Below, one piece after another: positions 1 to 6,884 of a stretch of DNA of 64,000 nucleotides; the first letter of the stretch is position 1, and each line of letters opens with the position of its first letter. Under the pieces are notes generated by a model. It was not told the DNA's origin and searched no databases. It saw nothing but the letters and a program-made list of their open reading frames with translations. Where the stretch lies: positions 372,001-436,000 of the forward strand of contig JAHLLS010000001.1 in assembly GCA_020444045.1 (NCBI GenBank), given 5' to 3'. A program made the translations under genes and the position numbers. Source of the DNA: Deltaproteobacteria bacterium. Lineage in GTDB: Bacteria; Desulfobacterota; Desulfobacteria; Desulfobacterales; UBA5852.

Positions 1-345
1 GACCGCGTTGTGAAAGGCATCTCCCCGGCCGCAGTTTTCGGCCCATTTTCCGAGCTCCTGGGCCCGACGGCTGTTGAAAGTCATCTGGCGGTCCCCAAAC
101 GGCAGGCCTAATTGTTGGGCGGTATTTCGGAGATGGGTCAGCATTTCCGGTATGTTGATCGGCCGGCCGGCAAAGAGGTCTTCCAGACTTTGGCCGTCTT
201 CCGGGGTTTCCGGATGAAGTGGAAAAGCCGTCCAGTGCACGTCGATCTTAAATTCCTGCTGCAGTTTTTCAATACGCCCGGTAATGAAATAGCACCAGGG
301 TCAGATGTAGTCCGAGAAGATTTCCAGGATGTTGCGGTTCGGCAT
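1..345 (-). CDS. DsbA-superfamily (FrnE-like) thiol oxidoreductase, probable selenoprotein (UxxC), partial
   Basis: The reading frame starts at an ATG at 345, behind AAGGA on the minus strand, and runs off the window edge, so about 115 codons are visible. Codon 15 (301-303) is TGA. It lies exactly where FrnE/2-hydroxychromene-2-carboxylate isomerase-like proteins have the first cysteine of CPWC: the context reads FSDYI-(TGA)-PWCYFITGRIEK. The frame stays open and FrnE-like after the TGA (DVHWTAFPLHPETPEDG, then LFAGRPINIPEML), so a random pseudogene stop is less likely than selenocysteine. The SECIS-like hairpin just downstream supports this. The family fold is thioredoxin-like and catalyses dithiol/disulfide exchange; no signal peptide is visible, so a cytoplasmic site is likely. 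It is the last visible gene of a minus-strand run with proC. Conventional gene callers would miss or truncate it. Confidence 0.8.
255..299 (-). promoter_or_regulatory. bacterial SECIS-like hairpin downstream of the in-frame TGA
   Basis: Counting the U of the UGA as base 1, bases 5-12 pair with 42-49 (one mismatch). Bases 15-19 then pair with 33-37 and 21-23 with 29-31, leaving a 5-base apical loop CGGGC at 24-28 (window 276-280). The loop has G at its second position, 22 bases after the UGA. Known bacterial SECIS elements have a small apical loop with an early G roughly 16-37 bases after the UGA, so this fits. Folded by hand only. Confidence 0.6.
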
Positions 346-415
346 GGTTATTTCCTTTTCGTAGCAGTTGCCGTCACATGTCATGAAGGGGATACAAGCG
401 GGTGCGCTCGTGCGT

Positions 416-610
416 TCAGGAAGACGATTGAAACACGCGGTATCCACCGGTTAGAATAAAAAGGACCAGGTAAGCCAGGAAGCCGGTCGCGACAGCCGGT
501 AACACCATGCCCCGCAAAAGTTCCCAGTCCCAGAAATTGGAAAACCCCACCGCCGGTATGCCGATGGCGAAAATCGAGAGGTGAATCATGATTTTTAATA
601 AACGAGGCAT
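416..610 (-). CDS. small two-helix membrane protein (64 aa)
   Basis: A 64-residue protein with two hydrophobic stretches, about residues 5-23 and 33-55, separated by a short polar loop (FSNFWDWELLR). An AAGGAG ribosome-binding site precedes the ATG at the right distance, which is the main reason to accept so short a gene. It lies 70 bases upstream of the Sec-type DsbA-like gene and 62 bases downstream of the ATC-hydrolase-like gene, all on the same strand, so it is probably co-transcribed. I do not recognise a family; an inner-membrane accessory protein is possible, but no function can be assigned. Confidence 0.55.
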   Translation of the reverse strand: MPRLLKIMIHLSIFAIGIPAVGFSNFWDWELLRGMVLPAVATGFLAYLVLFILTGGYRVFQSSS

Positions 611-672
611 GACGGCTTCTCCTTATTGGTGTCCGAAATCCATCTGTTTTTCGACGCCCCCATAGGGCGGTC

Positions 673-1143
673 TTATGGTGCCGGCATCAGCGTAAACCGA
701 AAGTCGCAGGAGGGGGCGCCCTCCATGATGGTCCGGGTCCGCTCCATTTGGATAGCGGGATTGAATCCCCGGGCAAAGGCGGCATCGCGGCAGCAGGACA
801 GGTGGATGCCCATATCGCGCATGCCGAGACGATCGTACAGTTCGGCGTAGCGGCAGCGGTGAACATCGAATGCAAGCCGGTCGCGGGGAGCGTCGATAAA
901 TACGACGTCGAGCGCGTCCTCCCGTGCCCATACCTCCCGGACCACCTGTGCAAGATCCGCCAGCGAATGGCTCCCCATGGCGGCGGCCATATGCCGGCCG
1001 GCACTTTCCGCCAGGCTTTGGATGGTCTCGCGGGCGATGGCGATGGCCTGAGGACGACCCATAGCAGCAGCATAGCGGTTAATCAGGGCAACCGCTATGT
1101 TGGCCTCGATTTCCCGCTGCGCAACAAGGGGGATGGTTCGCAT
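673..1143 (-). CDS. L-2-amino-thiazoline-4-carboxylic acid hydrolase-like protein
   Basis: A 156-residue protein resembling the ATC_hydrolase family, named after enzymes that open 2-amino-thiazoline-4-carboxylate on the way to L-cysteine. Features seen are an Ala-rich helical N-terminus, the central stretch DVHRCRYAELYDRLG, a His/Cys-rich segment (GIHLSCCRD) and a C-terminal CDFRF motif typical of the family. Most members are uncharacterised, so the hydrolase activity is inferred from family only. It follows proC by 54 bases on the same strand. The ribosome-binding site is weak (AGAAAGG well upstream). Confidence 0.6.
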   Translation of the reverse strand: MRTIPLVAQREIEANIAVALINRYAAAMGRPQAIAIARETIQSLAESAGRHMAAAMGSHSLADLAQVVREVWAREDALDVVFIDAPRDRLAFDVHRCRYAELYDRLGMRDMGIHLSCCRDAAFARGFNPAIQMERTRTIMEGAPSCDFRFTLMPAP

Positions 1144-1197
1144 TATCCAAAGAGCCTTTCTGGTTACAGTTAAATGCGTGTTCGTTTCGGAGGAATA

Positions 1198-2028
1198 TCA
1201 ACCAAGACGGCCGAGTTCTTCGGAGCGACGGGTGGCGGCCTCCACCGCATCCATCAAGGCCGATCGCACGCCGCCGGCTTCCATTTTGTGCAGCGCAGCG
1301 ATGGTGGTGCCCCCCGGCGAGGTGACCATATCCTTCAACTGGCCGGGGTGACGCCCGGATTCCAGGCACATTTTAGCCGCCCCGAGAAGGGTCTGGGCCG
1401 CCAATTCGAGGGCGATGTGTCGGGGCAATCCCATTTTCACCCCCCCGTCCGACAGGGCTTCGATCATCAGAAATCCATAGGCAGGGCCCGATCCCGAAAC
1501 CCCCAGGGCGGCATCCATGAGTTTTTCTTCGATGGAGACGATGCGGGCCACCGGTGCAAAAAGGGCTTCGGCAACAGTGAAGTCTTCATCCCGGGCCGGG
1601 CCGTCGGAAGCCAGCGCCACCATGCCCTCACCAACGAAGACCGGCGTGTTGGGAACCGTCCGGATGATGCGGGTGCCGGCCCCCAGTCCGGCCGCCATGG
1701 CTGCTACCGTCAAGCCTGCCACAATCGATATGACCAGTTTGGTGTCGTCGGTGCGGGGCCCGATGTGGGTCAGGACCGATCCCACCACTTGCGGTTTGAC
1801 CGCCAGTACCAGGATGTCCGCGCCTCCGACCAGTTCGTCGTTGTCCGCCAGGGTGCGGATGCCATAAGTGGACTGCATATATTTCAGCCGCTCCGGCATC
1901 ACGTCGGAGGCGGTGATGTGGTCGGGTTTGACCGCCTCACTTTCCAGCAACCCCCGAATGATGGCTTCGGCCATATTGCCGGCACCGATAAACCCGATCC
2001 GTCGACCTGCAAGTGCGTCTTTTGTCAT
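1198..2028 (-). CDS. proC: pyrroline-5-carboxylate reductase
   Basis: ProC reduces 1-pyrroline-5-carboxylate to L-proline with NAD(P)H, the last step of proline synthesis in the cytoplasm. The 276-residue length is normal. The N-terminal Rossmann fold carries GFIGAGNMAEAI (residues 12-23). The middle holds LAVKPQ and RTVPNTP, and the C-terminal dimer domain has the ProC signature around SGSGPAYGFLMIEALSDGG and the TSPGGTT motif. It appears to be the first gene of the minus-strand run that ends in the Sec-containing thiol oxidoreductase. Confidence 0.95.
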   Translation of the reverse strand: MTKDALAGRRIGFIGAGNMAEAIIRGLLESEAVKPDHITASDVMPERLKYMQSTYGIRTLADNDELVGGADILVLAVKPQVVGSVLTHIGPRTDDTKLVISIVAGLTVAAMAAGLGAGTRIIRTVPNTPVFVGEGMVALASDGPARDEDFTVAEALFAPVARIVSIEEKLMDAALGVSGSGPAYGFLMIEALSDGGVKMGLPRHIALELAAQTLLGAAKMCLESGRHPGQLKDMVTSPGGTTIAALHKMEAGGVRSALMDAVEAATRRSEELGRLG

Positions 2029-2109
2029 GGCTGAAATGTCCTGATATGCGGTTGGGCATTGGGGCCGGCAACAGCCCGCCGGCCGCGGGTTTGGTTCTGA
2101 TTGAAACCT

Positions 2110-2266
2110 AAACCATTTATTCTGAAATGTCCAACGGGTTCGAAACGCCAGGTGGGTAGCGCCGCGGGTGGGCTAAAACCCAGCGCCGCAAGGCGGGATA
2201 AACCCTTCGGGCCAATGTGCTAACAACGTCATCAGCCTCCGGTACGCTGCGTACCGGAGGTTTTTT
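2110..2266 (+). ncRNA. possible structured small RNA or leader upstream of dnaK (unidentified)
   Basis: The 336-base gap between proC and dnaK holds no coding frame I can support. On the plus strand it contains a run of short hairpins: TGGG/CCCA near 2173-2186, CGCC-GCAA-GGCG with a GNRA-type loop near 2190-2202, and a CCC-TTC-GGG turn near 2209-2217. A clear intrinsic terminator at 2236-2266 follows. No plus-strand gene lies upstream, so the terminator needs another explanation: an independent small RNA, or a transcript entering from outside. I could not match it to 6S, SRP, RNase P, tmRNA or any riboswitch consensus I know. Boundaries are guesses. Confidence 0.25.
2236..2266 (+). terminator. 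intrinsic terminator with no upstream plus-strand gene
   Basis: A perfect 10-base-pair stem, CCTCCGGTAC (2236-2245) with GTACCGGAGG (2251-2260), is followed by six T residues (2261-2266). It reads only on the plus strand, since there is no T-run on the other side. It lies about 100 bases before the dnaK start and may insulate dnaK from upstream transcription or end the candidate small RNA. Confidence 0.7.
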
Positions 2267-2281
2267 ATATTTCTTCCCTCC

Positions 2282-2332
2282 TTGACGACCCACAATTAAT
2301 CATTACTATATAATTGTTTTTAAAATAGTAAT
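2282..2332 (+). promoter_or_regulatory. dnaK promoter region with inverted repeat
   Basis: TTGACG (2282-2287) lies 16 bases before TACTAT, a plausible sigma70 pair. The AT-rich stretch includes an inverted repeat, ATTACTAT (2302-2309) with ATAGTAAT (2325-2332), over and just after the -10 region, a position suited to a repressor. I see neither a CIRCE element (TTAGCACTC) nor a sigma32-type pair (CTTGAA/CCCCAT). The start codon follows an AGGAGGT site. Confidence 0.4.
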
Positions 2333-2364
2333 ATAATAAATTTCATCATTTATAGGAGGTAGTC

Positions 2365-4257
2365 ATGGGAAAAGTTATCGGGATTGATCTGGGAACCACC
2401 AATTCATGTGTGGCGATCCTGGAAAACAAGGAAACAAAGGTGATCACCAATACGGAAGGCGGGCGCACCACGCCGTCGATCGTTGCCATCAATGACAGCG
2501 GCGAACGACTTGTGGGCCAGATCGCCAAGCGTCAGGCCATTACCAATCCGGAAAACACGGTGTTTGGCGTTAAGCGGCTCATCGGCCGCAAACACAGCGC
2601 GCCCGAGGTGCAGCAGGATATTCCGGTGCTGCCGTATCGGATCGAAGCTGCCGAAAATGGTGATGTGCGCATCCGCCTCAAAGACAAAGCCTACAGTCCG
2701 GCGGAAATATCCTCTTTCATCCTGGGGGCGATTCGTAAATCGGCCGAGGATTATCTCGGGGAGAAGGTGACCGATGCAGTCATCACGGTGCCGGCCTATT
2801 TTGACGACAGCCAGCGCCAGGCCACCAAGGACGCGGGTAAAATTGCCGGGCTCAACGTATTGCGCATTATCAACGAGCCCACGGCAGCCTCGCTGGCCTA
2901 TGGCCTGGAGGGCAAAAAGGATCAGAAAATCGCCGTCTTCGATCTTGGCGGCGGAACCTTTGACATCTCCGTTCTGGAAATCGGGGACGGTGTTTTTGAA
3001 GTCAAAGCCACCAACGGCGACACCCACCTGGGTGGGGAAGATTTTGACCTGCGCCTGATCGACTATCTGGCGGACACGTTCCGCAAAGAGCAGGGCATCG
3101 ATGTCCGATCCGATAAAATGGCCCTCCAGCGCCTGAAAGAGGCGGCGGAAAAAGCCAAAATGGAGCTGTCCACCTCGATGGAGACCGAGATCAACCTGCC
3201 CTTTATCACGGCCGATGCCGGTGGCCCCAAACATATGAACATCAAGGTGTCGCGGGCCAAACTGGAAGCCCTTGTGGCGGATCTGCTGGCCAAACTGGAA
3301 GGCCCCTGTCGTCAGGCCCTGCAGGATGCCGGTCTCAGTGCGACGGATATCAACGATGTGGTCATGGTGGGCGGTATGACCCGCATGCCGGCCGTGCAGG
3401 CCAAGGTGAAAACCATATTCGGCCGTGAACCCGGAAAAAGTGTGAATCCGGACGAGGTGGTGGCCATGGGGGCCGCTATCCAGGGGGCCGTCCTGAAGGG
3501 CGATATCAAGGACGTGCTGCTGCTGGATGTCACCCCCCTGTCCCTGGGAATTGAAACCCTGGGGGGTGTGATGACACGCCTGATTGAGCGCAACACCACC
3601 ATCCCGGCCCGTCAAAGCCAGGTCTTTTCAACGGCGGAAGACAATCAACCGGCGGTGACCGTGCATGTTCTGCAGGGTGAGCGGGAGATGGCCGCGGACA
3701 ACAAGACCCTCGGTCGCTTCGAACTGACCGGGATTGCGCCGGCCCCCCGGGGTCTGCCACAGGTCGAGGTCACCTTCGACATCGATGCCAACGGGATTGT
3801 GAATGTTTCGGCCAAAGACAAGGCCACCGGCAAGGAACAGTCCATCCGCATCACCGCTTCCAGCGGTCTGGACAAAGCGGATATCGACCGCATGGTGCGC
3901 GAAGCCGAGCTGAACGCCGACGCGGACCGACGCAAAAAAGGGTTAGTGGAGGCCCGCAACGAAGCCGACGCCCTGGTGTATACCACCGAGAAAACGCTGC
4001 AGGAACTGGAAAGCCGCCTGGATGACGCTTCCCGGTCCCAGGCCCAGAATGCGGTCCAGGCATTGAAAACCGCGATGCAGGGTGACGATGTGAGTGAAAT
4101 ACGTCGACTGAGCGAGGATCTCAAACGGATTGCCCAGCAGATCGGCTCAATGGCTTACAGCCAAAATGCCGGCGGACCCTCCGGCACCGATGCGGGGTCG
4201 TCTGCAAGTCCCCAAAAGGAAGATGTGGTCGACGCCGAGTTTGAGGAAGTCGCCTGA
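2365..4257 (+). CDS. dnaK: molecular chaperone DnaK (Hsp70)
   Basis: DnaK is a cytoplasmic ATP-dependent chaperone that binds unfolded peptides with DnaJ and GrpE. The 630-residue length is normal. Visible motifs are the phosphate-1 loop GIDLGTTNS (residues 5-13), phosphate-2 DLGGGTFD (about 195), the adenosine motif GGMTRMP (about 336), the linker [11 protein letters not shown], and the acidic tail ending [11 protein letters not shown]. It has its own promoter and an AGGAGGT ribosome-binding site, and a strong terminator follows, so it is transcribed alone. No grpE or dnaJ is adjacent, unlike many bacteria; whether this is the only DnaK of the organism cannot be told from here. Confidence 0.97.
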   Translation: MGKVIGIDLGTTNSCVAILENKETKVITNTEGGRTTPSIVAINDSGERLVGQIAKRQAITNPENTVFGVKRLIGRKHSAPEVQQDIPVLPYRIEAAENGDVRIRLKDKAYSPAEISSFILGAIRKSAEDYLGEKVTDAVITVPAYFDDSQRQATKDAGKIAGLNVLRIINEPTAASLAYGLEGKKDQKIAVFDLGGGTFDISVLEIGDGVFEVKATNGDTHLGGEDFDLRLIDYLADTFRKEQGIDVRSDKMALQRLKEAAEKAKMELSTSMETEINLPFITADAGGPKHMNIKVSRAKLEALVADLLAKLEGPCRQALQDAGLSATDINDVVMVGGMTRMPAVQAKVKTIFGREPGKSVNPDEVVAMGAAIQGAVLKGDIKDVLLLDVTPLSLGIETLGGVMTRLIERNTTIPARQSQVFSTAEDNQPAVTVHVLQGEREMAADNKTLGRFELTGIAPAPRGLPQVEVTFDIDANGIVNVSAKDKATGKEQSIRITASSGLDKADIDRMVREAELNADADRRKKGLVEARNEADALVYTTEKTLQELESRLDDASRSQAQNAVQALKTAMQGDDVSEIRRLSEDLKRIAQQIGSMAYSQNAGGPSGTDAGSSASPQKEDVVDAEFEEVA

Positions 4258-4264
4258 TCTTGTC

Positions 4265-4300
4265 GCCGCCCTCTGGTACAACAGAGGGCGGCATTTTTTT
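4265..4300 (+). terminator. intrinsic terminator of dnaK
   Basis: The stem GCCGCCCTCT (4265-4274) with AGAGGGCGGC (4283-4292) is followed by a T-run at 4294-4300. It begins 8 bases after the dnaK stop codon. Confidence 0.9.
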
Positions 4301-4345
4301 AACCCTGTTTTTGTGCCGCAAGCCGTCCGTTTCTAATACAGCGAT

Positions 4346-4927
4346 TCATGACGTTTGGCCTTTAAGCCCGATCGCGTCGGCCACCTCCTGCATGCCGGCA
4401 ATGGTATCGCTGATCAATTCCGACAACTCCACCCCCAGCATGGCTGCCCCTTTTTCAATGATGGATCGGTCCACACCGGCGGCAAAGCGTTTATCCTTCC
4501 ATTTTTTCTTCACGGACTTGGGCTTCAGATCCATAACGCTCTTGGAAGGGCGCACCAGGGCCGTGGTGGCCACCAGTCCGGTCAGTTCATCCACGGCAAA
4601 GAGAACCTTTTCCAGGGTGGTGCGGGGTTCCACATCCGAGCAGATGCCGTAACCATGGCTCACAACGGCCCGGATATAGTCTTCCGGCCAGCCGTTTTCC
4701 TCCAGAATGGCCCGGGTTTTCGTGCAGTGCTGCTCGGGAAACTGTTCATAATCAAGATCGTGGATCAGCCCGATAACGCCCCATTGGGCTTCGTCTTCGC
4801 CGTATTTACGGGCAAAGTGGCGCATGACGCCTTCAACGGCCAGGGCGTGTTTACGCAGGCTGTCACTCTGGTTGTAGGTTGTCAGCAGGTTCCAGGCGTC
4901 CTCGCGCGTGGGGGGCGCGTTGGTCAT
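4346..4927 (-). CDS. HD-domain hydrolase
   Basis: A 193-residue HD-superfamily protein, a family of metal-dependent phosphohydrolases. The metal-binding histidines are visible: H27 (LRKHALAVEG), H56-D57 (IHDLDYEQFP) and a later His in VVSHGYGICSD, with a downstream Asp in LFAVDELTG. The pattern is that of small stand-alone HDIG proteins often annotated as hydrolases; the substrate is unknown. The KSVKKKWKDKRFAAGVDR segment is typical of this subfamily. The ATG has a GGAGGCCCGCC-type site just upstream. It is divergent from the CNBD gene at 5049 and convergent with dnaK. Confidence 0.8.
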   Translation of the reverse strand: MTNAPPTREDAWNLLTTYNQSDSLRKHALAVEGVMRHFARKYGEDEAQWGVIGLIHDLDYEQFPEQHCTKTRAILEENGWPEDYIRAVVSHGYGICSDVEPRTTLEKVLFAVDELTGLVATTALVRPSKSVMDLKPKSVKKKWKDKRFAAGVDRSIIEKGAAMLGVELSELISDTIAGMQEVADAIGLKGQTS

Positions 4928-5048
4928 GGCGGGCCTCCTTTTACGGTTCCAAGGGCAAGAAAAGCTTCATTTACCTTCAAAAGTTTGATAATCATATAAA
5001 AATATAGGCATCGGGTCATTGCGACCATTCCGCTAGGCGTTTTAGATT

Positions 5049-5528
5049 ATGGATCCCAATCTGTCAAAAGCCATTATCGATTTCTTTATGGGCATCCCGC
5101 TTTTCAGCCGGATGAATGCCGAAGAAGTCAAGCTGGTGGCCAAACACATGAACGTGATCGAACTGCAACAGGGTGAAATTCTGTTTCAGGAAGCCGACCG
5201 CGGCAACTTTATGTGTTTTATCGCCCACGGGACCCTGGATGTCATCAAACAACCGACCGCCGTCGATCAGGAAATTGTCATCACGACGCTTCGCAAAGGG
5301 CAGTCCATCGGGGAAATGTCGGTGATCGAAAACCTGCCGCGCTCGGCGACCATCAGGGCGCGCGACAATGCCAAACTGTTTATTCTATCCCAGGCGGCCT
5401 TTGATCTGGTTCTGACGCGTCATGCCAACATCGGCATCAAGCTCTTGAAGGGCATTGCCATCCTGCTCAGCAACAACCTGCGCAAAACCTCCAGTCGCCT
5501 GGCGGATTACATGCTGCCCATCAGTTGA
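5049..5528 (+). CDS. cyclic nucleotide-binding domain protein
   Basis: A 159-residue protein made almost wholly of a CRP-like cyclic nucleotide-binding domain (residues about 14-130). It has PLFSRMNAEEV, then the beta-roll glycine turns (QQGEILF, AHGTLDV), then a phosphate-binding cassette GEMSVIENLPRSA (88-100) that keeps the key Glu and Arg. No DNA-binding helix-turn-helix follows; the C-terminus is one helix (LLKGIAILLSNNLRKTSSRLAD). It is therefore a sensor or anchoring module rather than a CRP-type transcription factor. No clear ribosome-binding site precedes the ATG. Confidence 0.85.
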   Translation: MDPNLSKAIIDFFMGIPLFSRMNAEEVKLVAKHMNVIELQQGEILFQEADRGNFMCFIAHGTLDVIKQPTAVDQEIVITTLRKGQSIGEMSVIENLPRSATIRARDNAKLFILSQAAFDLVLTRHANIGIKLLKGIAILLSNNLRKTSSRLADYMLPIS

Positions 5529-5624
5529 GTCATGATCGGCCTTGCCCGCCCCCTCTTTTCTAAAAACCGTTACGACACGTGCCACCGGCCGTGTGTTTGC
5601 CCAAAGCTCCATGGAGAACCCGTC

Positions 5625-6047
5625 ATGAATGACAACCTGATGGAAACCCGCCGCCTGAGCAATGGCACCACACTCAAACTGTATGATGTCTCCCGTCGAC
5701 AGGGCGCTGATCGCTGGATTGTAACCATGGAGGCGCAGCTCGACATACCGGTCAACGAAGACGCCCTGCCGCCGGAACCAATGGGCGGCCTGACGCTGGC
5801 AAGCGTTCGGGAGGCATTGGGTCCCCGTGTCGTTTTCCTGAGCCGCCGGGAGCGTGTTTTCGTTCCCGATGACGAAAAAGAAGGTATCCTTACCCTCCTC
5901 AGAGATGAATTTTGCGCGAATGCGGTTCCCTATCTGGCCAATCCGGTTTTCCCCACCCGGTTTATCATCAAGCAATATCGCGAGGTTCAGCAGAAAAAGG
6001 CCCTGCAGCAAGCCGTCGCTGCGGCCACCCCGCCGGATCCCTCATGA
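5625..6047 (+). CDS. conserved-looking protein of unknown function (140 aa)
   Basis: I chose the ATG at 5625 because GGAG lies 8 bases upstream. A longer in-frame start at 5532 would add an unconvincing Cys-rich leader and lacks a ribosome-binding site. The protein is soluble and basic/acidic mixed, with no signal peptide or membrane segment. It begins METRRLSNGTTLKLYDVSR, has a central FLSRRERVFVPDDEKE stretch and a C-terminal helix rich in Gln, Lys and Ala. It lies 97 bases after the CNBD gene and may share its transcript. I do not recognise the family. Confidence 0.6.
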   Translation: MNDNLMETRRLSNGTTLKLYDVSRRQGADRWIVTMEAQLDIPVNEDALPPEPMGGLTLASVREALGPRVVFLSRRERVFVPDDEKEGILTLLRDEFCANAVPYLANPVFPTRFIIKQYREVQQKKALQQAVAAATPPDPS

Positions 6048-6145
6048 AAGGCTTCCCAGGCGCACCAAAACCGCTCAAGTCACCGACGGAAACCGCCGAT
6101 ACACTTGGTGAGACGCATTTCACCCGGTCAATGCGGACGGAGGAC

Positions 6146-6173
6146 TTGAGTTTATCGAAAAAAAAAATATAAT
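6146..6173 (+). promoter_or_regulatory. probable sigma70-type promoter of the transglycosylase gene
   Basis: TTGAGT (6146-6151) and a consensus TATAAT (6168-6173) are separated by 16 bases that include an A10 tract. The start codon of the transglycosylase lies about 60 bases downstream. Confidence 0.5.
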
Positions 6174-6239
6174 AATCGGAAATGGGGCGAGTCTTCAGGG
6201 TTGATTCGGTATTAACACTAACGGTCTGATGCGGGCTTT

Positions 6240-6836
6240 ATGACAACGGAAGCAAAAAAGAACATACGGGCGGGGCTATGGGTGCTCGTGATGCTGTCGT
6301 TGCTGGCCGGCGTGCCGGTTTCAGCCGATATCTACATGTACCGGGATGCCGACGGGGTGATGCATTTCACCAATACGCCATCCTCTCCGGAATACCGCAT
6401 TTACATTCGCAGCAGTAAACCCCGTTTCTATACCCCGGCCAATATCAATAAATACGACCGCATCATCAAAGAGGCTGCTCGCCGTCATGGCGTGGATTTT
6501 TCCCTGCTGAAAGCCATCATCCAGGCCGAATCCAGCTTCAATCCCCAGGCGGTGTCCAAAAAAGGCGCCCGGGGCCTCATGCAGATCATGCCCCAGAACT
6601 ACCAGGCCCTGAACATCAAGGATCCGTTTGATCCCCACCAGAACATCATGGGGGGTACCCGCTATTTCCGCACGCTATACGATCGCTACGACGGCAAGTT
6701 GGCCCTGACGCTTTCCGCCTACAATGCCGGCCCCACGGTCGTGGACCGCTACCAGAGCATCCCGCCGATCCCCGAGACCGAACGCTATGTTGAAAAGGTC
6801 ATGCGCTTTTACCGACATTACAAGAACAGCACCTGA
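6240..6836 (+). CDS. lytic transglycosylase with SLT domain (DUF4124 N-terminus)
   Basis: An exported peptidoglycan-cleaving enzyme. Residues 1-29 form a signal peptide (hydrophobic core LWVLVMLSLLAGVPVSA). Residues 30-50 (DIYMYRDADGVMHFTNTP) are a DUF4124-type segment common in proteobacterial envelope proteins. The SLT domain (about 70-190) has the catalytic Glu at E97 in QAESSFNP, the GLMQIMP motif (112-118) and AYNAGP near 160. The 198-residue length fits compact MltC/Slt-like periplasmic enzymes. The ribosome-binding site is weak (GCGGG). Confidence 0.93.
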   Translation: MTTEAKKNIRAGLWVLVMLSLLAGVPVSADIYMYRDADGVMHFTNTPSSPEYRIYIRSSKPRFYTPANINKYDRIIKEAARRHGVDFSLLKAIIQAESSFNPQAVSKKGARGLMQIMPQNYQALNIKDPFDPHQNIMGGTRYFRTLYDRYDGKLALTLSAYNAGPTVVDRYQSIPPIPETERYVEKVMRFYRHYKNST

Positions 6837-6884
6837 ATCCTTCAGCGGTTTCTTTCCCACCGCTCGTAATCGACATTCTGACCA

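Noticed and set aside
277-299. A shorter 6-pair hairpin (277-282 with 294-299) as the SECIS
   Set aside because: Its loop lies too close to the UGA (about 8 bases); the longer fold at 255-299 puts the loop G at the expected distance.
301-303. TGA in the DsbA-like gene as a simple nonsense mutation
   Set aside because: It replaces precisely the first redox Cys, the rest of the frame is intact, and a SECIS-like hairpin follows; selenocysteine explains all three. A sequencing error remains possible.
1174-2034. Long plus-strand frame opposite proC
   Set aside because: It is the antisense shadow of proC; composition is Gly/Arg/His-rich with no family features and no ribosome-binding site.
2404-3615. 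403-codon minus-strand frame inside dnaK
   Set aside because: Antisense open frame caused by the codon bias of dnaK, a known artefact for this gene; no independent signals.
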